DNA of 64,000 nucleotides from Chitinophaga pinensis (lineage in GTDB: Bacteria > Pseudomonadota > Gammaproteobacteria > Burkholderiales > Burkholderiaceae_C), in NCBI GenBank assembly GCA_943326015.2, contig CALPRQ020000014.1:20492-84491 (forward strand), given 5' to 3'. The notes below the pieces were generated by a model. It was not told the DNA's origin, made no database searches, and saw only the letters and a program-made list of their open reading frames with translations. The stretch's first letter is position 1, and every line of letters starts with the position of its first letter. This document shows positions 9,244 to 18,312 of this stretch, one piece after another. The translations under genes were made by a program, and so were the position numbers.

Positions 9244-9930
9244 ATGCGCATTGGAGTGCTTGAGGACGACCTGGCCCAGCAGGAGATGTACAAGCTGTGG
9301 TTCAGCACTGCCCGTCACAGCTGCGTCTGCTATGGCACTGCCGAAGCGTTTGAAGCGGCCCTGGGCAAGGAGGCCTTCGAGCTGCTGATCATCGACTGGA
9401 CACTGCCCGACAGCACGGGCGAGATCGTGCTCAAGCGGGTGCGTGAACGGCTGGGATGGAACATTCCGGTGATTTTTATCACTGCCCGCGAGTCGGAAAT
9501 CGACATCGTGAACGCGCTGCGCGCGGGCGCGGACGACTACCTGGTCAAGCCCCCCAAGTACCTGGAGCTGCTGGCCCGCATCGAGTCCTTGTCGCGTCGG
9601 GTCAGACCGCCGGTCGTGCAGCAGATCGGCAGGTACGAGATCAACCCGGCCTCGCACCAGATCCGTTTCCGGGGCGCGGAAGTGGATCTCACGCACAAGG
9701 AGTTCGAGCTCGCCTGCTACATGCTCCAGAACCCTGGCAAGCTGTTGTCCCGGGCCCACCTGCTAGAAAAGCTCTGGGGCCTGAACGCCAATGTCGATAC
9801 CCGAACCATCGACACCCATGTCAGCCGCATCCGCCGCAAACTGCACATCATGCCCGCCAACGGCTGGGAAATCATCCCGGTCTACGGTTTCGGTTACCGG
9901 ATCGAAAAGATCGAAATCCCCGAGACTTGA
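9244..9930 (+). CDS. OmpR/PhoB-family response regulator, orphan
   Basis: 228 aa. The receiver domain (1-118) has acidic pocket EDD (8-9), phospho-acceptor Asp51 in LLIIDWTLPD, Thr80 and Lys102 in DDYLVKPP. The C-terminal winged-helix domain (about 130-225) ends with VYGFGYRIE, typical of OmpR-type DNA binding. The start is supported by aaggag about 10 bp upstream; a possible -10 TACAAT lies at 9194-9199. No sensor kinase gene is adjacent. Its place at the meeting point of the two arms of the polysaccharide locus suggests, but does not prove, control of that locus. Confidence 0.92.
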   Translation: MRIGVLEDDLAQQEMYKLWFSTARHSCVCYGTAEAFEAALGKEAFELLIIDWTLPDSTGEIVLKRVRERLGWNIPVIFITARESEIDIVNALRAGADDYLVKPPKYLELLARIESLSRRVRPPVVQQIGRYEINPASHQIRFRGAEVDLTHKEFELACYMLQNPGKLLSRAHLLEKLWGLNANVDTRTIDTHVSRIRRKLHIMPANGWEIIPVYGFGYRIEKIEIPET

Positions 9931-9948
9931 GCGCCAAGTGTCTGGCGC
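9931..9948 (+). terminator. Short stem-loop after response regulator (weak terminator candidate)
   Basis: gcgcca-agtgtc-tggcgc starts on the base after the response-regulator stop codon. It sits between convergent genes but lacks a T-run, so termination activity is uncertain. Confidence 0.3.
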
Positions 9949-9981
9949 GCGCCGGTTCACGGATATCGCTGGAATGACCCT

Positions 9982-11034
9982 TCATGCCGGTTTCATGGTG
10001 AGTTTATACAGGGCATTCCTCAGGATGGGCTCTGCATAACTGGCAACAAGATATGCCGCAGCAATGATGATCATCAACCCAGGAATCGGTGTCAACATTC
10101 CAGCATCATTAAAGTAACGATGTATTTTTATTGACATCGACACCATTGCATTTTCATGCATCAAATACAATGGATAACTTACAAAACCAAAATACTGAAA
10201 GAGCTTGGACTGGAAAATAGAAATTGCTCGCCGACTAAAAACCCCAGCACAGAAAATAAGATATATGAATACGCAAGCCAAAATCACATCAAGATGCCCG
10301 CCGCCGAGCAATATCATAGAAGGCAGAACAGCAACAATAGACATGGCCGCATGCACGGATCGCTTTTCAGCATAGGATTTGTACAGAAACGCACCAGCAC
10401 AAAACCATCCGAAATGATCCAATGAAAGCGCGCTGATCAATGCATCTACATAGTGAATTTGCCCAATAAAGTCAAAATTCAACATTGTTGAATATAAAAA
10501 TCTCAGAAGAAACAAGATCAAAAGTGCGTATATCGCCTTGCTTCTACTCACGAAGTGCATCGCACCAAAAACAAAATAAAATTTGACCTCGACAAACAGA
10601 GACCAAAAGGCCGCCTCGATAGGATCGATATTTCCAAATAATTTATACAAAAGACCTGGCCCAACAAACAAAAGTCCAGGCAAGGTATCCAGCAATTTCG
10701 GCATACCCGCGGGTCTTTCAGACAAGATGCCAGAAGTGCAGTAAATCAGAATGGTGGCAACCAACATTGCCGGGAAAAGTCTTAGCCACCTTTTGTGTAT
10801 GAACTCAGAAAATGTCCCACATCTCTCAAGAGTCATGTATATGACAAATCCTGAGATCAGGAAAAAAAGCTCGACGCCGAGATATCCGTACTTGAAAAGC
10901 GGAAATTCTCTATGCACCGTAGCCCAAGGCATGTAATCAATCCAACGCGCATACGTATGAAACAGCAAAACCAGTAAAATTGCCAATCCACGCAAACCGT
11001 CGATACTTGATATTCTTGCCGTGTGACTTTTCAT
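9982..11034 (-). CDS. Acyltransferase family 3 membrane protein, AT-rich
   Basis: 350 aa with about ten membrane helices. The N-terminus SSIDGLRGLAILLVLLFHTY carries the family Arg/His motif, with AAFWSLFVEVKFYFVFG further on. It probably O-acetylates a surface polysaccharide. The gene and its 5' flank are strikingly AT-rich against the GC-rich surroundings, and it lies between the convergent response regulator and the leftward glycosyltransferase operon, separated from that operon by 161 bp. This is good evidence of recent horizontal transfer. The start at 11034 puts the DGLRG motif at the usual distance from the N-terminus. Confidence 0.88.
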   Translation of the reverse strand: MKSHTARISSIDGLRGLAILLVLLFHTYARWIDYMPWATVHREFPLFKYGYLGVELFFLISGFVIYMTLERCGTFSEFIHKRWLRLFPAMLVATILIYCTSGILSERPAGMPKLLDTLPGLLFVGPGLLYKLFGNIDPIEAAFWSLFVEVKFYFVFGAMHFVSRSKAIYALLILFLLRFLYSTMLNFDFIGQIHYVDALISALSLDHFGWFCAGAFLYKSYAEKRSVHAAMSIVAVLPSMILLGGGHLDVILACVFIYLIFCAGVFSRRAISIFQSKLFQYFGFVSYPLYLMHENAMVSMSIKIHRYFNDAGMLTPIPGLMIIIAAAYLVASYAEPILRNALYKLTMKPA

Positions 11035-11195
11035 TATCTATACCAAAAATAAACTCATTAACCCAACAGAACTTAAATTCTATTTAATACCAATATCAGC
11101 ACACCGCGCGACTTCAAAGTCTGGCCATAGCACCGCCAGTTGGTCGTCTTGTACGTGGTGGGCTCTGGCCTGACTCTATCGCTGATCGGACAAGC

Positions 11196-11774
11196 TTACG
11201 GCGATTCGCCAGCGACTTCGCCTGGCGTTTTGAATTCTTCAACCAAACCATCGGCCGTCGAACTTGCGGGCTGGGGACGACGCAGCTTGATCACGGCGGG
11301 CACCCCCACCGCCAGCGCACCCGCTGGCACGTCGGTCAGCACCACGGCATTGGCGCCGATCACGGCGTCATCCCCGACATGGATGGGGCCGAGCAATTTG
11401 GCGCCAGCGCCGATGTCGACCCGGTTGCCGATGACGGGCGCACCGCGCAAGCCGGTATTGCGCAGGCCGATGGTCACGCCCTGACGGATCACCACGTCGT
11501 CACCGATGACGGTGTCGCCACTGATGATGATGCCGCCGAAATGCTCGATCAGCAGCCGGCGCCCGACCCGGGTCTCACAGTGCAGCTCGATGCCGGTCAT
11601 GATCTGGACCAGCGTGCGCAGCACACGGTAGACGAAGGAAAACAGCTTGCGCAACAGCGCCAGCCGCAGGCGGTAGCGCCACTGACCGAGGCGGAACACG
11701 CACATCACCCAGAAACCCTGGCGCGAAATGTCGCGGCCGTAGGTCTGCCAGTCCTCACGCAGATTCTCGAACAT
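11196..11774 (-). CDS. Serine-acetyltransferase-like hexapeptide-repeat acetyltransferase
   Basis: 192 aa. After an N-terminal helical region (about 1-60) comes a left-handed beta-helix with hexapeptide repeats (ISGDTVIGDDVVIRQGVTIG, VIGNRVDIGAGAKL, VIGANAVV) and the CysE/EpsC-type IEHFGGIII motif with its catalytic-type His. It probably acetylates a sugar or sugar nucleotide, since it is the last gene of an operon of glycosyltransferases; a role as a serine acetyltransferase in cysteine synthesis is less likely in this context. It begins 18 bp after the upstream transferase stop. Confidence 0.8.
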   Translation of the reverse strand: MFENLREDWQTYGRDISRQGFWVMCVFRLGQWRYRLRLALLRKLFSFVYRVLRTLVQIMTGIELHCETRVGRRLLIEHFGGIIISGDTVIGDDVVIRQGVTIGLRNTGLRGAPVIGNRVDIGAGAKLLGPIHVGDDAVIGANAVVLTDVPAGALAVGVPAVIKLRRPQPASSTADGLVEEFKTPGEVAGESP

Positions 11775-11792
11775 TTGCCTTGCCCTTTCAGC

Positions 11793-12782
11793 TCACCAGG
11801 GCCGGGGCGGGCTGGTGCGGCCACCATCGGTCTCGCGCCAGGCCTCACGCATCAGCGCCACAATGCGCTCTGACTCCTCGGCCTTGCGCTGCAGCCCCTG
11901 GCGGCGCGCACGCCAGGCGCGCAGACCGTGCCAGTTGGACTCCAGCGCAGCCACGCCACGTGCCACCAGGGCGCCATGATGCTTGCGGTAGTAGAGCAGC
12001 TGGCTGCGCATGCGCCACAGGGTGAGCTGCGAGCCGGAGGAGGAGAAATCGTGGCTCTCCAGCGTCTTGGACGATTCGCCCCCCGTGTGCCGGATCACCA
12101 CGTCGGGCCAGTACAGGATCTTCCAGCCCTGGGCATGGAAGCGCCGGCACAGATCCACTTCCTCGCAATAGAGGAAAAAGCGCTCATCGAACGGACCGAC
12201 CTGATCCAGCGCCTCGCGGCGCATCAGGGCGAAAGCGCCCGGCACCCAGTCCACGGCGGTGGCCTGGCCGGAATCGTCCCAGGTGCGGTCGAAGCGGCCG
12301 AAGAAACGCGATTTCGGGTATTTGGCCGCCAGGCCGGACAGCACCAGCACCTCGTTGAGCAGGGATGGGAACAGCCTGGCCGACGGCTCGCGTTGACCGT
12401 CCTTGCCCAGCAGCAGGCCGCCGCCCATGCCGATGGCAGGGTCGGCTTCCATGTGGGCCAGGGCGCGCTGCAGGGCCTCGGGTTCGAGCAGGGCATCCGG
12501 GTTGAGCAACAGCACATAGTCGCCCCTGGCCTGCAGGAAAGCCTGGTTGTTGGCCGCCGCAAAGCCCAGGTTGATGCCACTGCGGATCAGGCAGATGTCA
12601 GGAAACTCCTGCGCCACCATGTCGGCCGAGGCGTCGCGCGAGGCGTTGTCGACCACGATCACCTGCAGGCGCAAGCCCTCGGTCACGCTGAACAGGCGCT
12701 GCAGGCAGGCGCGCAGTATGTCGCGCGTGTTGAACGAAACGACAATGACGCTGATGAGGGACTGATGGCTTGACATGGTCAT
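11793..12782 (-). CDS. Glycosyltransferase family 2 (rhamnosyltransferase-like)
   Basis: 329 aa. GT-A fold with SVIVVSFNTRDILRACL, VIVVDNASRDAS, NLGFAAANNQAF and the DXD-like LLLNPDALLEPEAL, then WVPGAFALMRREAL and GPFDERFFLYCEEVDLCRR, which together are typical of the WbbL/RfbN group that often transfers rhamnose. The frame is open further upstream, but start 12782 is chosen because it overlaps the preceding stop as ATGA, which indicates translational coupling. It is cytoplasmic, acting on lipid-linked sugar. Confidence 0.85.
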   Translation of the reverse strand: MTMSSHQSLISVIVVSFNTRDILRACLQRLFSVTEGLRLQVIVVDNASRDASADMVAQEFPDICLIRSGINLGFAAANNQAFLQARGDYVLLLNPDALLEPEALQRALAHMEADPAIGMGGGLLLGKDGQREPSARLFPSLLNEVLVLSGLAAKYPKSRFFGRFDRTWDDSGQATAVDWVPGAFALMRREALDQVGPFDERFFLYCEEVDLCRRFHAQGWKILYWPDVVIRHTGGESSKTLESHDFSSSGSQLTLWRMRSQLLYYRKHHGALVARGVAALESNWHGLRAWRARRQGLQRKAEESERIVALMREAWRETDGGRTSPPRPW

Positions 12783-13981
12783 TTGCGGGGGGTATCGCGA
12801 TGGGTACGTTCCCACTCGGCGGAAGCTTGCGAGGTCTTGACGGTGGAGCGCAGCATGCGAAGCTTCCACCACAGGTATTCGGGCACGGCCCAGAGCGCCA
12901 GCCAGAGGCGTCTGGCGCCGAGACCGCCGACCCCTGCGGCCACCAGCACATGCAGCGCCAGCAGTGCGAGTCCGGCCAGACCCAGGCCACGCGCCCAGTC
13001 CAGCGGAATCAACAGCAAGGCCAGCAACAGCACGGTGTGATAGGCCAGCGGCAACAGCAGCAGGTCGAGCAGAGGCTCGAAGAAGCGCCACTGGCCGCTC
13101 AGACCGCGACGCAGCAGACTGGCAGCATGATCGCGCAGCATGCGCAGGCGGCCGCCTTCCCAGCGCGCCCGCTGCGTGGCCTGGCCGCTACCGGCCAGCG
13201 GCATGTCGCCGCGCACCGTGGTCTCATCGGCGAAATGCACGCGCAAGTCCTGCTCGATCAGGCGCAGGTGGTATTCGAGATCCTCCACCACCGAGGTGGC
13301 CCGGTAAGGCACCTGCTGCAAGACCCGGGCTGTCAGAACAAAGCCGTTGCCCAGAATGCCGGCCGACCAGCCCAGCGCATGGCGCCCGCGCGGACGCAAG
13401 GCATTGAAGGCGCACAGGGCCAGTTCGGCCAGCCGGGTGCGCGGCGATTGCTCGGCATTGAGCACGGTGTAGCGGGTCTGCACCGCCAGTGCGCCAGCGC
13501 CCAGGTGGCGTCGCAACACGGCCAGCAGATTGGGCTCGGCCAGGGTGTCGGCATCGATCACTACATAGGCCACGAAGCCTTCCCCGGCCAGCTGACCGAA
13601 GGCGTGATCGAGCGCGTAGCCCTTGCCGCGCTGCTCCAGGTTGTGGCGCTCCAGCACCCGGGCGCCGTGCGTGCGGGCAATGGCAGCGGTGTCGTCGCTG
13701 CAGTTGTCCGCCACGACGCAAACCGTGGTGGCACCATCGGCCCGGGCGATGGCGACCAGGTTGTCGATGGTGCGGGCAATGCCGGCCGCCTCGTTGTGCG
13801 CTGGCACCACGATGGCGATCGGGCCGGCCAGGGGGCGCTGATCGGCGGCCGGCACCACACGGCGCAGGCCAGCCAGGGTCAGGGCGGCCAGATAGAGCGT
13901 ACCCGGCAGCGTGGCCAGCACCAGCACCAGCGCCAGCAGGCTCCACAGAACCTGGACGATGGAGTCCAACGACATCAGCAT
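12779..13981 (-). CDS. Membrane glycosyltransferase family 2, cellulose-synthase-like
   Basis: 400 aa. One N-terminal membrane segment, a GT-A domain (AIVVPAHNEAAGIARTI, VVADNCSDDT, YVVIDADTLAEPN) and a QxxRW-type motif (QRARWEGG), then two or three C-terminal membrane segments. This is the architecture of processive or repeat-unit membrane transferases. The start at 13981 overlaps the previous gene by 7 bp; an alternative ATG at 13975 would give a TGATG junction. It belongs to the leftward polysaccharide operon; the sugar is unknown. Confidence 0.85.
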   Translation of the reverse strand: MLMSLDSIVQVLWSLLALVLVLATLPGTLYLAALTLAGLRRVVPAADQRPLAGPIAIVVPAHNEAAGIARTIDNLVAIARADGATTVCVVADNCSDDTAAIARTHGARVLERHNLEQRGKGYALDHAFGQLAGEGFVAYVVIDADTLAEPNLLAVLRRHLGAGALAVQTRYTVLNAEQSPRTRLAELALCAFNALRPRGRHALGWSAGILGNGFVLTARVLQQVPYRATSVVEDLEYHLRLIEQDLRVHFADETTVRGDMPLAGSGQATQRARWEGGRLRMLRDHAASLLRRGLSGQWRFFEPLLDLLLLPLAYHTVLLLALLLIPLDWARGLGLAGLALLALHVLVAAGVGGLGARRLWLALWAVPEYLWWKLRMLRSTVKTSQASAEWERTHRDTPRK

Positions 13982-15216
13982 GTCTTGCCCCCAAGTCGAG
14001 CCGCAAAAACAGCCCCCAGCCTGGCCACGTTGTGCGGCAGGTTATAGGCTTGCGCCACGCGACGGCGGCCGGCCTCGCCGAGTTCACGACGCAGATGGGC
14101 ATCCGCTTTCAGCGCGACCAGGCTATCGGCGAGTTCCTGCACGTCGGACGGCGTGACCAGCAGGCCGTCGATGCCGTCGCGGATCAGCTCGGGAATACCC
14201 GTGATGCGCGTCGTGACGCAGGGCACGCCACTGGCCATGGCCTCCATCAGCACCACCGGCACGCCTTCGGCAAAGCTGGGCAGCGCGAACGCGTCGCTGT
14301 CGCGGTACCAGGCCCGCACCTGATCCATGTTCTGTGCGCCGGTGAAAGTCACCAGGTCCTGGATGCCGAGCGCCTTGGCACTGGCGTGCAGCGAGGCCTC
14401 GTCGGGCCCGGTGCCCACGATCACCAGCCGCAGGCTATGCCCCTGCTCGCGCAGCCTGGCACAGGCTTCGAGCAGCACATGCTGGCCCTTGGCTGGCGTG
14501 AGCCGTCCCACGCACAGCACGGTGAACGGCCGGTCCGAGGCGACGGCCGGTTGCGGGTTGTAGCGCTCGACGTCCACCCCCAGCGGACAGACCTCGAACT
14601 TGCTCCAGGCGCTGGCGGGCGAGAACTTCATCACCTGGCTGCGCGCGAAGCGGCTGATGCAGACCAGGAAATCGGCGGCGGCGATCTTGTCGACCAGCCG
14701 CTGGCCCGGCACATCGTAGAACTCGTCCGGGCCGTGAATGGACAGCGACAGCGTCATCGGCACCATCTGCTTGAGAATCAGCGCGATGTTGGCGGCCGCG
14801 CTGGCGAAGTGCACATGCAGATGGCGCAGGCCTTGCGGTTCCATCCAGCGCGCCAGCATCAGGGCCTCGGTGAAATAGAACAGGCCGAACAGGCCGCGCT
14901 TGAGGTCCCAGCCGCCAAAGGTCAAGCCGGCCTTGAGGCCGCGCCAGTAGGCGCGCGGATGACGCCAACCCCACAGATGGCCCTGCAGCGCACCGCGCAG
15001 GCCGTGCCGCTTGAGGTAGTAGGTCGAGCCGGTTTCCTCGACCTCGTCGGGCGTCATGTCGGCCTGCGCGCGGTCGGGCGAATTGACCGACGCACAACGG
15101 ATGTCGAATCCGGCCTCACGCAGCTGGCGCACCTCGCGCAGGATGAAGGTGTGCGAAACCGCCGGGTAGCGGCTGATGAGATAGGCCATGCGCACCGTTT
15201 TCACAGCCGAAGTCAT
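13975..15216 (-). CDS. Glycosyltransferase family 4 (WcaL-like)
   Basis: 413 aa. MAYLISRYPAVSHTFILREV is the N-terminal signature of WcaL/ExoL-type transferases. The C-terminal half has LCVGRLTPAKGQHVLLEA, LVIVGTGPDE and EGVPVVLMEAMASGVPCV, which is the donor-binding E-x7-E. Start 15216 is preferred over 22 codons of open frame upstream because it overlaps the previous stop as ATGA. Cytoplasmic; adds a sugar to the repeat unit. Confidence 0.88.
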   Translation of the reverse strand: MTSAVKTVRMAYLISRYPAVSHTFILREVRQLREAGFDIRCASVNSPDRAQADMTPDEVEETGSTYYLKRHGLRGALQGHLWGWRHPRAYWRGLKAGLTFGGWDLKRGLFGLFYFTEALMLARWMEPQGLRHLHVHFASAAANIALILKQMVPMTLSLSIHGPDEFYDVPGQRLVDKIAAADFLVCISRFARSQVMKFSPASAWSKFEVCPLGVDVERYNPQPAVASDRPFTVLCVGRLTPAKGQHVLLEACARLREQGHSLRLVIVGTGPDEASLHASAKALGIQDLVTFTGAQNMDQVRAWYRDSDAFALPSFAEGVPVVLMEAMASGVPCVTTRITGIPELIRDGIDGLLVTPSDVQELADSLVALKADAHLRRELGEAGRRRVAQAYNLPHNVARLGAVFAARLGGKTC

Positions 15217-16484
15217 GCCGATTTCCCTTCGTTCAAAATGTTCTGATACAACTGGCCCGCCTCGTCCACCTTGGCCGCCCAACTGTAACGGGCTTGCACC
15301 TTGCGGCGGCCGGCCAGACCCCGTTCGGCCCAGTCAGCCGGACGGCGGACGACCTGCTGCAACAAGGCGGCAATGTCAGCCGTCACCTGCTGCGGCCCGG
15401 TGGGCTCGATCAGGGCTCCGACGCTGTCATCGACCAGTTCGGCCGGACCGCCAAAACGGATGGCGATCACCGGTCGGGCCGAGGCCATGGCCTCCAGCAG
15501 CACCGCGCCACCCGACTCGCGCACCGAGGGCAGACAGAAAACGTGACAGCGCCGCATGTGAGCCGCGACTTCGGACAGCGGCTGGTTGCCGACGAAATCC
15601 ACCAGCCCGCTCAGGCCCTGGGTCTGTGCGTGATGCTCCCACTCGGCGCGCAAGGGTCCGTCACCCACCACCGTGAGCCGGATCGCCTGTCCCGCCGCGC
15701 GAACCTGTCGCACCGCATCGATCAGCAGGGTCAGCGCCTTGGCCGGGATCAGCCGACCGACGAACAGCACTTCGAGTGGCTGCTGCGGCCCTGGCGCGGC
15801 CGGCCAGGGGCTAGGCTCGAAGCGTTCCAGCTCCACCCCGTTCTCCAGCATGAACTGGCAGCGCTGGCGATGGCGCGGTGGCACGCCAGCGAGCGTGGCC
15901 TGCGTGGCCACCAGCATGCGGGTGGCTCGGCGCGAGGAGCCGATCAGGCCATCGAACCAGCGACCGAACTCGCGCAGGTTGACCACCCAGGTCGATTCCT
16001 GCCGCATGATGGCAGCAAAGCCCGGCGGGTCCTTGAGGCCGCTGTTGAGCGGACCGATCACGGTCGGAATGCCAAGACGGCCGAGCCAGGTCGGCGCCGC
16101 CAGGGTCACCGGCGTCACGCGGTGCAGCACATCCCAGTGCTCACCCTGCTTTTGCCGCCGGCGCAGCAGACGCCACGCCGCCCAGTCGAAGACGAAATAG
16201 TCGAGCGAACTGACGAGAAAGACGCTGTGCTCGCTCTTGGGAAACAGGCGCTTGGCAAAGCGGTACAGCGGGCCGGCGAACCACTCGGTGTCGACGTAGA
16301 CCACCTCGCTGCCGTTGATTGGAGCCCGCGCCGCCTCCAGGGCCTGGCGGTTGCGCACATGCGTGACCAGCGTGACGCGATAGCGTTGCGCCAGGCGGCT
16401 GTACCATTCCCAGCCGATCTGCGACACCGATCCCATGCCGGGACCGCACTGGTAGGCCACCAGCAACAGACGCTGCACGCTCAT
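15213..16484 (-). CDS. Glycosyltransferase family 4
   Basis: 423 aa. [20 protein letters not shown] is the donor-side N-terminal loop. [33 protein letters not shown] and [18 protein letters not shown] form the C-terminal GT-B domain with E-x7-E. Coupled by four-base ATGA overlaps to both neighbours (15213-15216 and 16481-16484), so the products are likely made in fixed ratio. Role: one step of exopolysaccharide repeat-unit assembly. Confidence 0.88.
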   Translation of the reverse strand: MSVQRLLLVAYQCGPGMGSVSQIGWEWYSRLAQRYRVTLVTHVRNRQALEAARAPINGSEVVYVDTEWFAGPLYRFAKRLFPKSEHSVFLVSSLDYFVFDWAAWRLLRRRQKQGEHWDVLHRVTPVTLAAPTWLGRLGIPTVIGPLNSGLKDPPGFAAIMRQESTWVVNLREFGRWFDGLIGSSRRATRMLVATQATLAGVPPRHRQRCQFMLENGVELERFEPSPWPAAPGPQQPLEVLFVGRLIPAKALTLLIDAVRQVRAAGQAIRLTVVGDGPLRAEWEHHAQTQGLSGLVDFVGNQPLSEVAAHMRRCHVFCLPSVRESGGAVLLEAMASARPVIAIRFGGPAELVDDSVGALIEPTGPQQVTADIAALLQQVVRRPADWAERGLAGRRKVQARYSWAAKVDEAGQLYQNILNEGKSA

Positions 16485-17113
16485 GCTTGCTCTCCCGCTG
16501 CAGCCGAGCGCGACGGCAGCGGACGCGCCGGCACGCCGACCACGGTCTGCCCGGCCGCGACCGAACGGGTCACCACCGCATTGGCGCCGACCACTGCGCC
16601 ATCGCCAATCTCGACCCCGGCCAGCACCACGGCGCCACGGCCGATCCAGACGTTGCGGCCGATGCGGATCGGCCGCGCCTCGTGCCCGGAATGGCGCAAG
16701 TTCATGCCCTCGCCGTGGCGGTGGTTGGCGTCGCGCAGGCTGGCGTATTCACCGATCATGCTGCCGTCACCGATGCTGACCTGGTCAAACGCGACCACAT
16801 GCGCACCGCGCGACATCACCACCCCATGCCCGATGTCGATGCGACCGGCCTCTTGCGTCTCCAGATAAAGCCCAGGATAGAGGTAGAGCTCCCGGCCCAG
16901 GCCGATCCGGCGCGTGCCGTGCAGCTCGGGCATGCCCAGCACGACCACGGAAGGTTCGACCCCCGGCAAGGCTGCGCGCAGGCGCGCGTAAGCCCATAGC
17001 CGGCGCCAGGCGGCCAGCGGCCCGTCCACGAGACTTGCCAGCGGCCACAAGACCAGGCCCAGCAGAGGTTTGAAAGCCAGCGGTGATGCCATTCGGTTCG
17101 ATCCATCCAACAA
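16481..17113 (-). CDS. Hexapeptide-repeat acyltransferase (WcaF/WbbJ-like)
   Basis: 210 aa. Left-handed beta-helix repeats run from about residue 85 to 200 ([66 protein letters not shown]) and the C-terminus [10 protein letters not shown] is typical of sugar O-acetyltransferases. Likely transfers acetyl from acetyl-CoA to a sugar of the polymer. A second possible ATG is at 17092. An 82-bp gap separates it from the GT2 gene upstream. Confidence 0.85.
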   Translation of the reverse strand: MLDGSNRMASPLAFKPLLGLVLWPLASLVDGPLAAWRRLWAYARLRAALPGVEPSVVVLGMPELHGTRRIGLGRELYLYPGLYLETQEAGRIDIGHGVVMSRGAHVVAFDQVSIGDGSMIGEYASLRDANHRHGEGMNLRHSGHEARPIRIGRNVWIGRGAVVLAGVEIGDGAVVGANAVVTRSVAAGQTVVGVPARPLPSRSAAAGEQA

Positions 17114-17195
17114 AGAGTACTGGTGCTATTACAGCCCAAGGCCGGCAGCAATCTGCGTCTCAATTGACAAATATTGCTGAAATAAAACAGCCAGC

Positions 17196-18248
17196 TCAGC
17201 GGCCGGAGGGCGTCTTGTACTCGATCAACTGCCGGCGCCGGCCCCGGCGGGCATCCCGCTGCTGCGCCAGCTGGCCAAACAGGATCGGAATCTGCTGCAA
17301 ATGGCTGTGAAGCGCGTACAGCCAGCAAGTGGCGCGGTCGGACGATTTCCAGGCGCAGCGGCGGGCGGTGCGTGCGAGCAACGACAGCACCATCAGCATT
17401 CCGAATGCGGTCAGGCCCAGGGCCGACAGCGCTGGCAACAGCGCCCAGATGAGGAGCAGCAGCAACGGAGCCGCCAGCAACACCCCGCCATGCACCAGAT
17501 TGCGCCGCGACTCGCGCAGCCACAGCGGGTCCTGGCTGTGCCGGAAGCGGGCCGAGACCTCGGCATAGGCATGTCCGGCACGAAACGCCCGGCGCCAGTA
17601 AGCCGCCCAGGTCGTGAGCGCCAGGTCATGCAAGGTCATGGGCACATCGAGGTGGACGATGCGGTGTCCTGCCGCACGGATGCGACGGCACATCTCGGGC
17701 TCCTCGCCGGCGATGAGCTGCTCGTCGAAACCCTGCACCTGTTGCAGCACGGCACGCCGCATCAGGGCATCGCCACCGCAGAATTCGGTGTCTCCTGCGG
17801 GATAGACCCAGTCGAGGTCCAGCACCCGGACATACCAGGACTGCTCCGGGTGCGACTCGCGCCTGTGACCCCAGACGATCGCCACACCGGACTGCTCCAT
17901 GGTCGCCAGCGCCTGGCACACGAAGTCCGGCTGCAGTTCGGTGTCGCCGTCCAGGAACAGGACAAATTCACCCTGTGCGGCTTGCCAGCCGGCATTGCGG
18001 CCCAGCGCGGCCGATGGCCGCAGCGGCTGCACCTGCAGCACCTGCACCCCGCGAGCGGCGGCACGCTGCGGGCTGCCATCGCTGGAATTGGAGTCGACGT
18101 AGATCACCTCCAGCCGGCAGCGACTCCGGTCGCAACGCTCGATCGCATCGAGGCAACGCATCAGCCGCTCGCCTTCGTTGCGCCCGATCACCACCACGGA
18201 CACCAGCGGCAGAGGTGATACGGTGTCGGCGGAAAAAACAGGAATCAT
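17196..18248 (-). CDS. Glycosyltransferase family 2 with C-terminal membrane segments
   Basis: 350 aa. GT-A domain with VSVVVIGRNEGERLMRCL, EVIYVDSNSSDGS, GRNAGWQAAQGEFVLFLDGD (DXD) and GFDEQLIAGEEPEMCRR. Two hydrophobic helices lie near residues 255-300. It resembles the exosortase-associated and mycofactocin-type GT2 proteins with a membrane anchor. It lies 64 bp downstream of the exosortase gene on the same strand and is probably co-transcribed. Confidence 0.85.
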   Translation of the reverse strand: MIPVFSADTVSPLPLVSVVVIGRNEGERLMRCLDAIERCDRSRCRLEVIYVDSNSSDGSPQRAAARGVQVLQVQPLRPSAALGRNAGWQAAQGEFVLFLDGDTELQPDFVCQALATMEQSGVAIVWGHRRESHPEQSWYVRVLDLDWVYPAGDTEFCGGDALMRRAVLQQVQGFDEQLIAGEEPEMCRRIRAAGHRIVHLDVPMTLHDLALTTWAAYWRRAFRAGHAYAEVSARFRHSQDPLWLRESRRNLVHGGVLLAAPLLLLLIWALLPALSALGLTAFGMLMVLSLLARTARRCAWKSSDRATCWLYALHSHLQQIPILFGQLAQQRDARRGRRRQLIEYKTPSGR

Positions 18249-18312
18249 CGCAACGGCCTTCGATCAATAGCGCAACAGTCCGGTTGGAGCGCCTGCCAGC
18301 CCTTGCCTTGTG

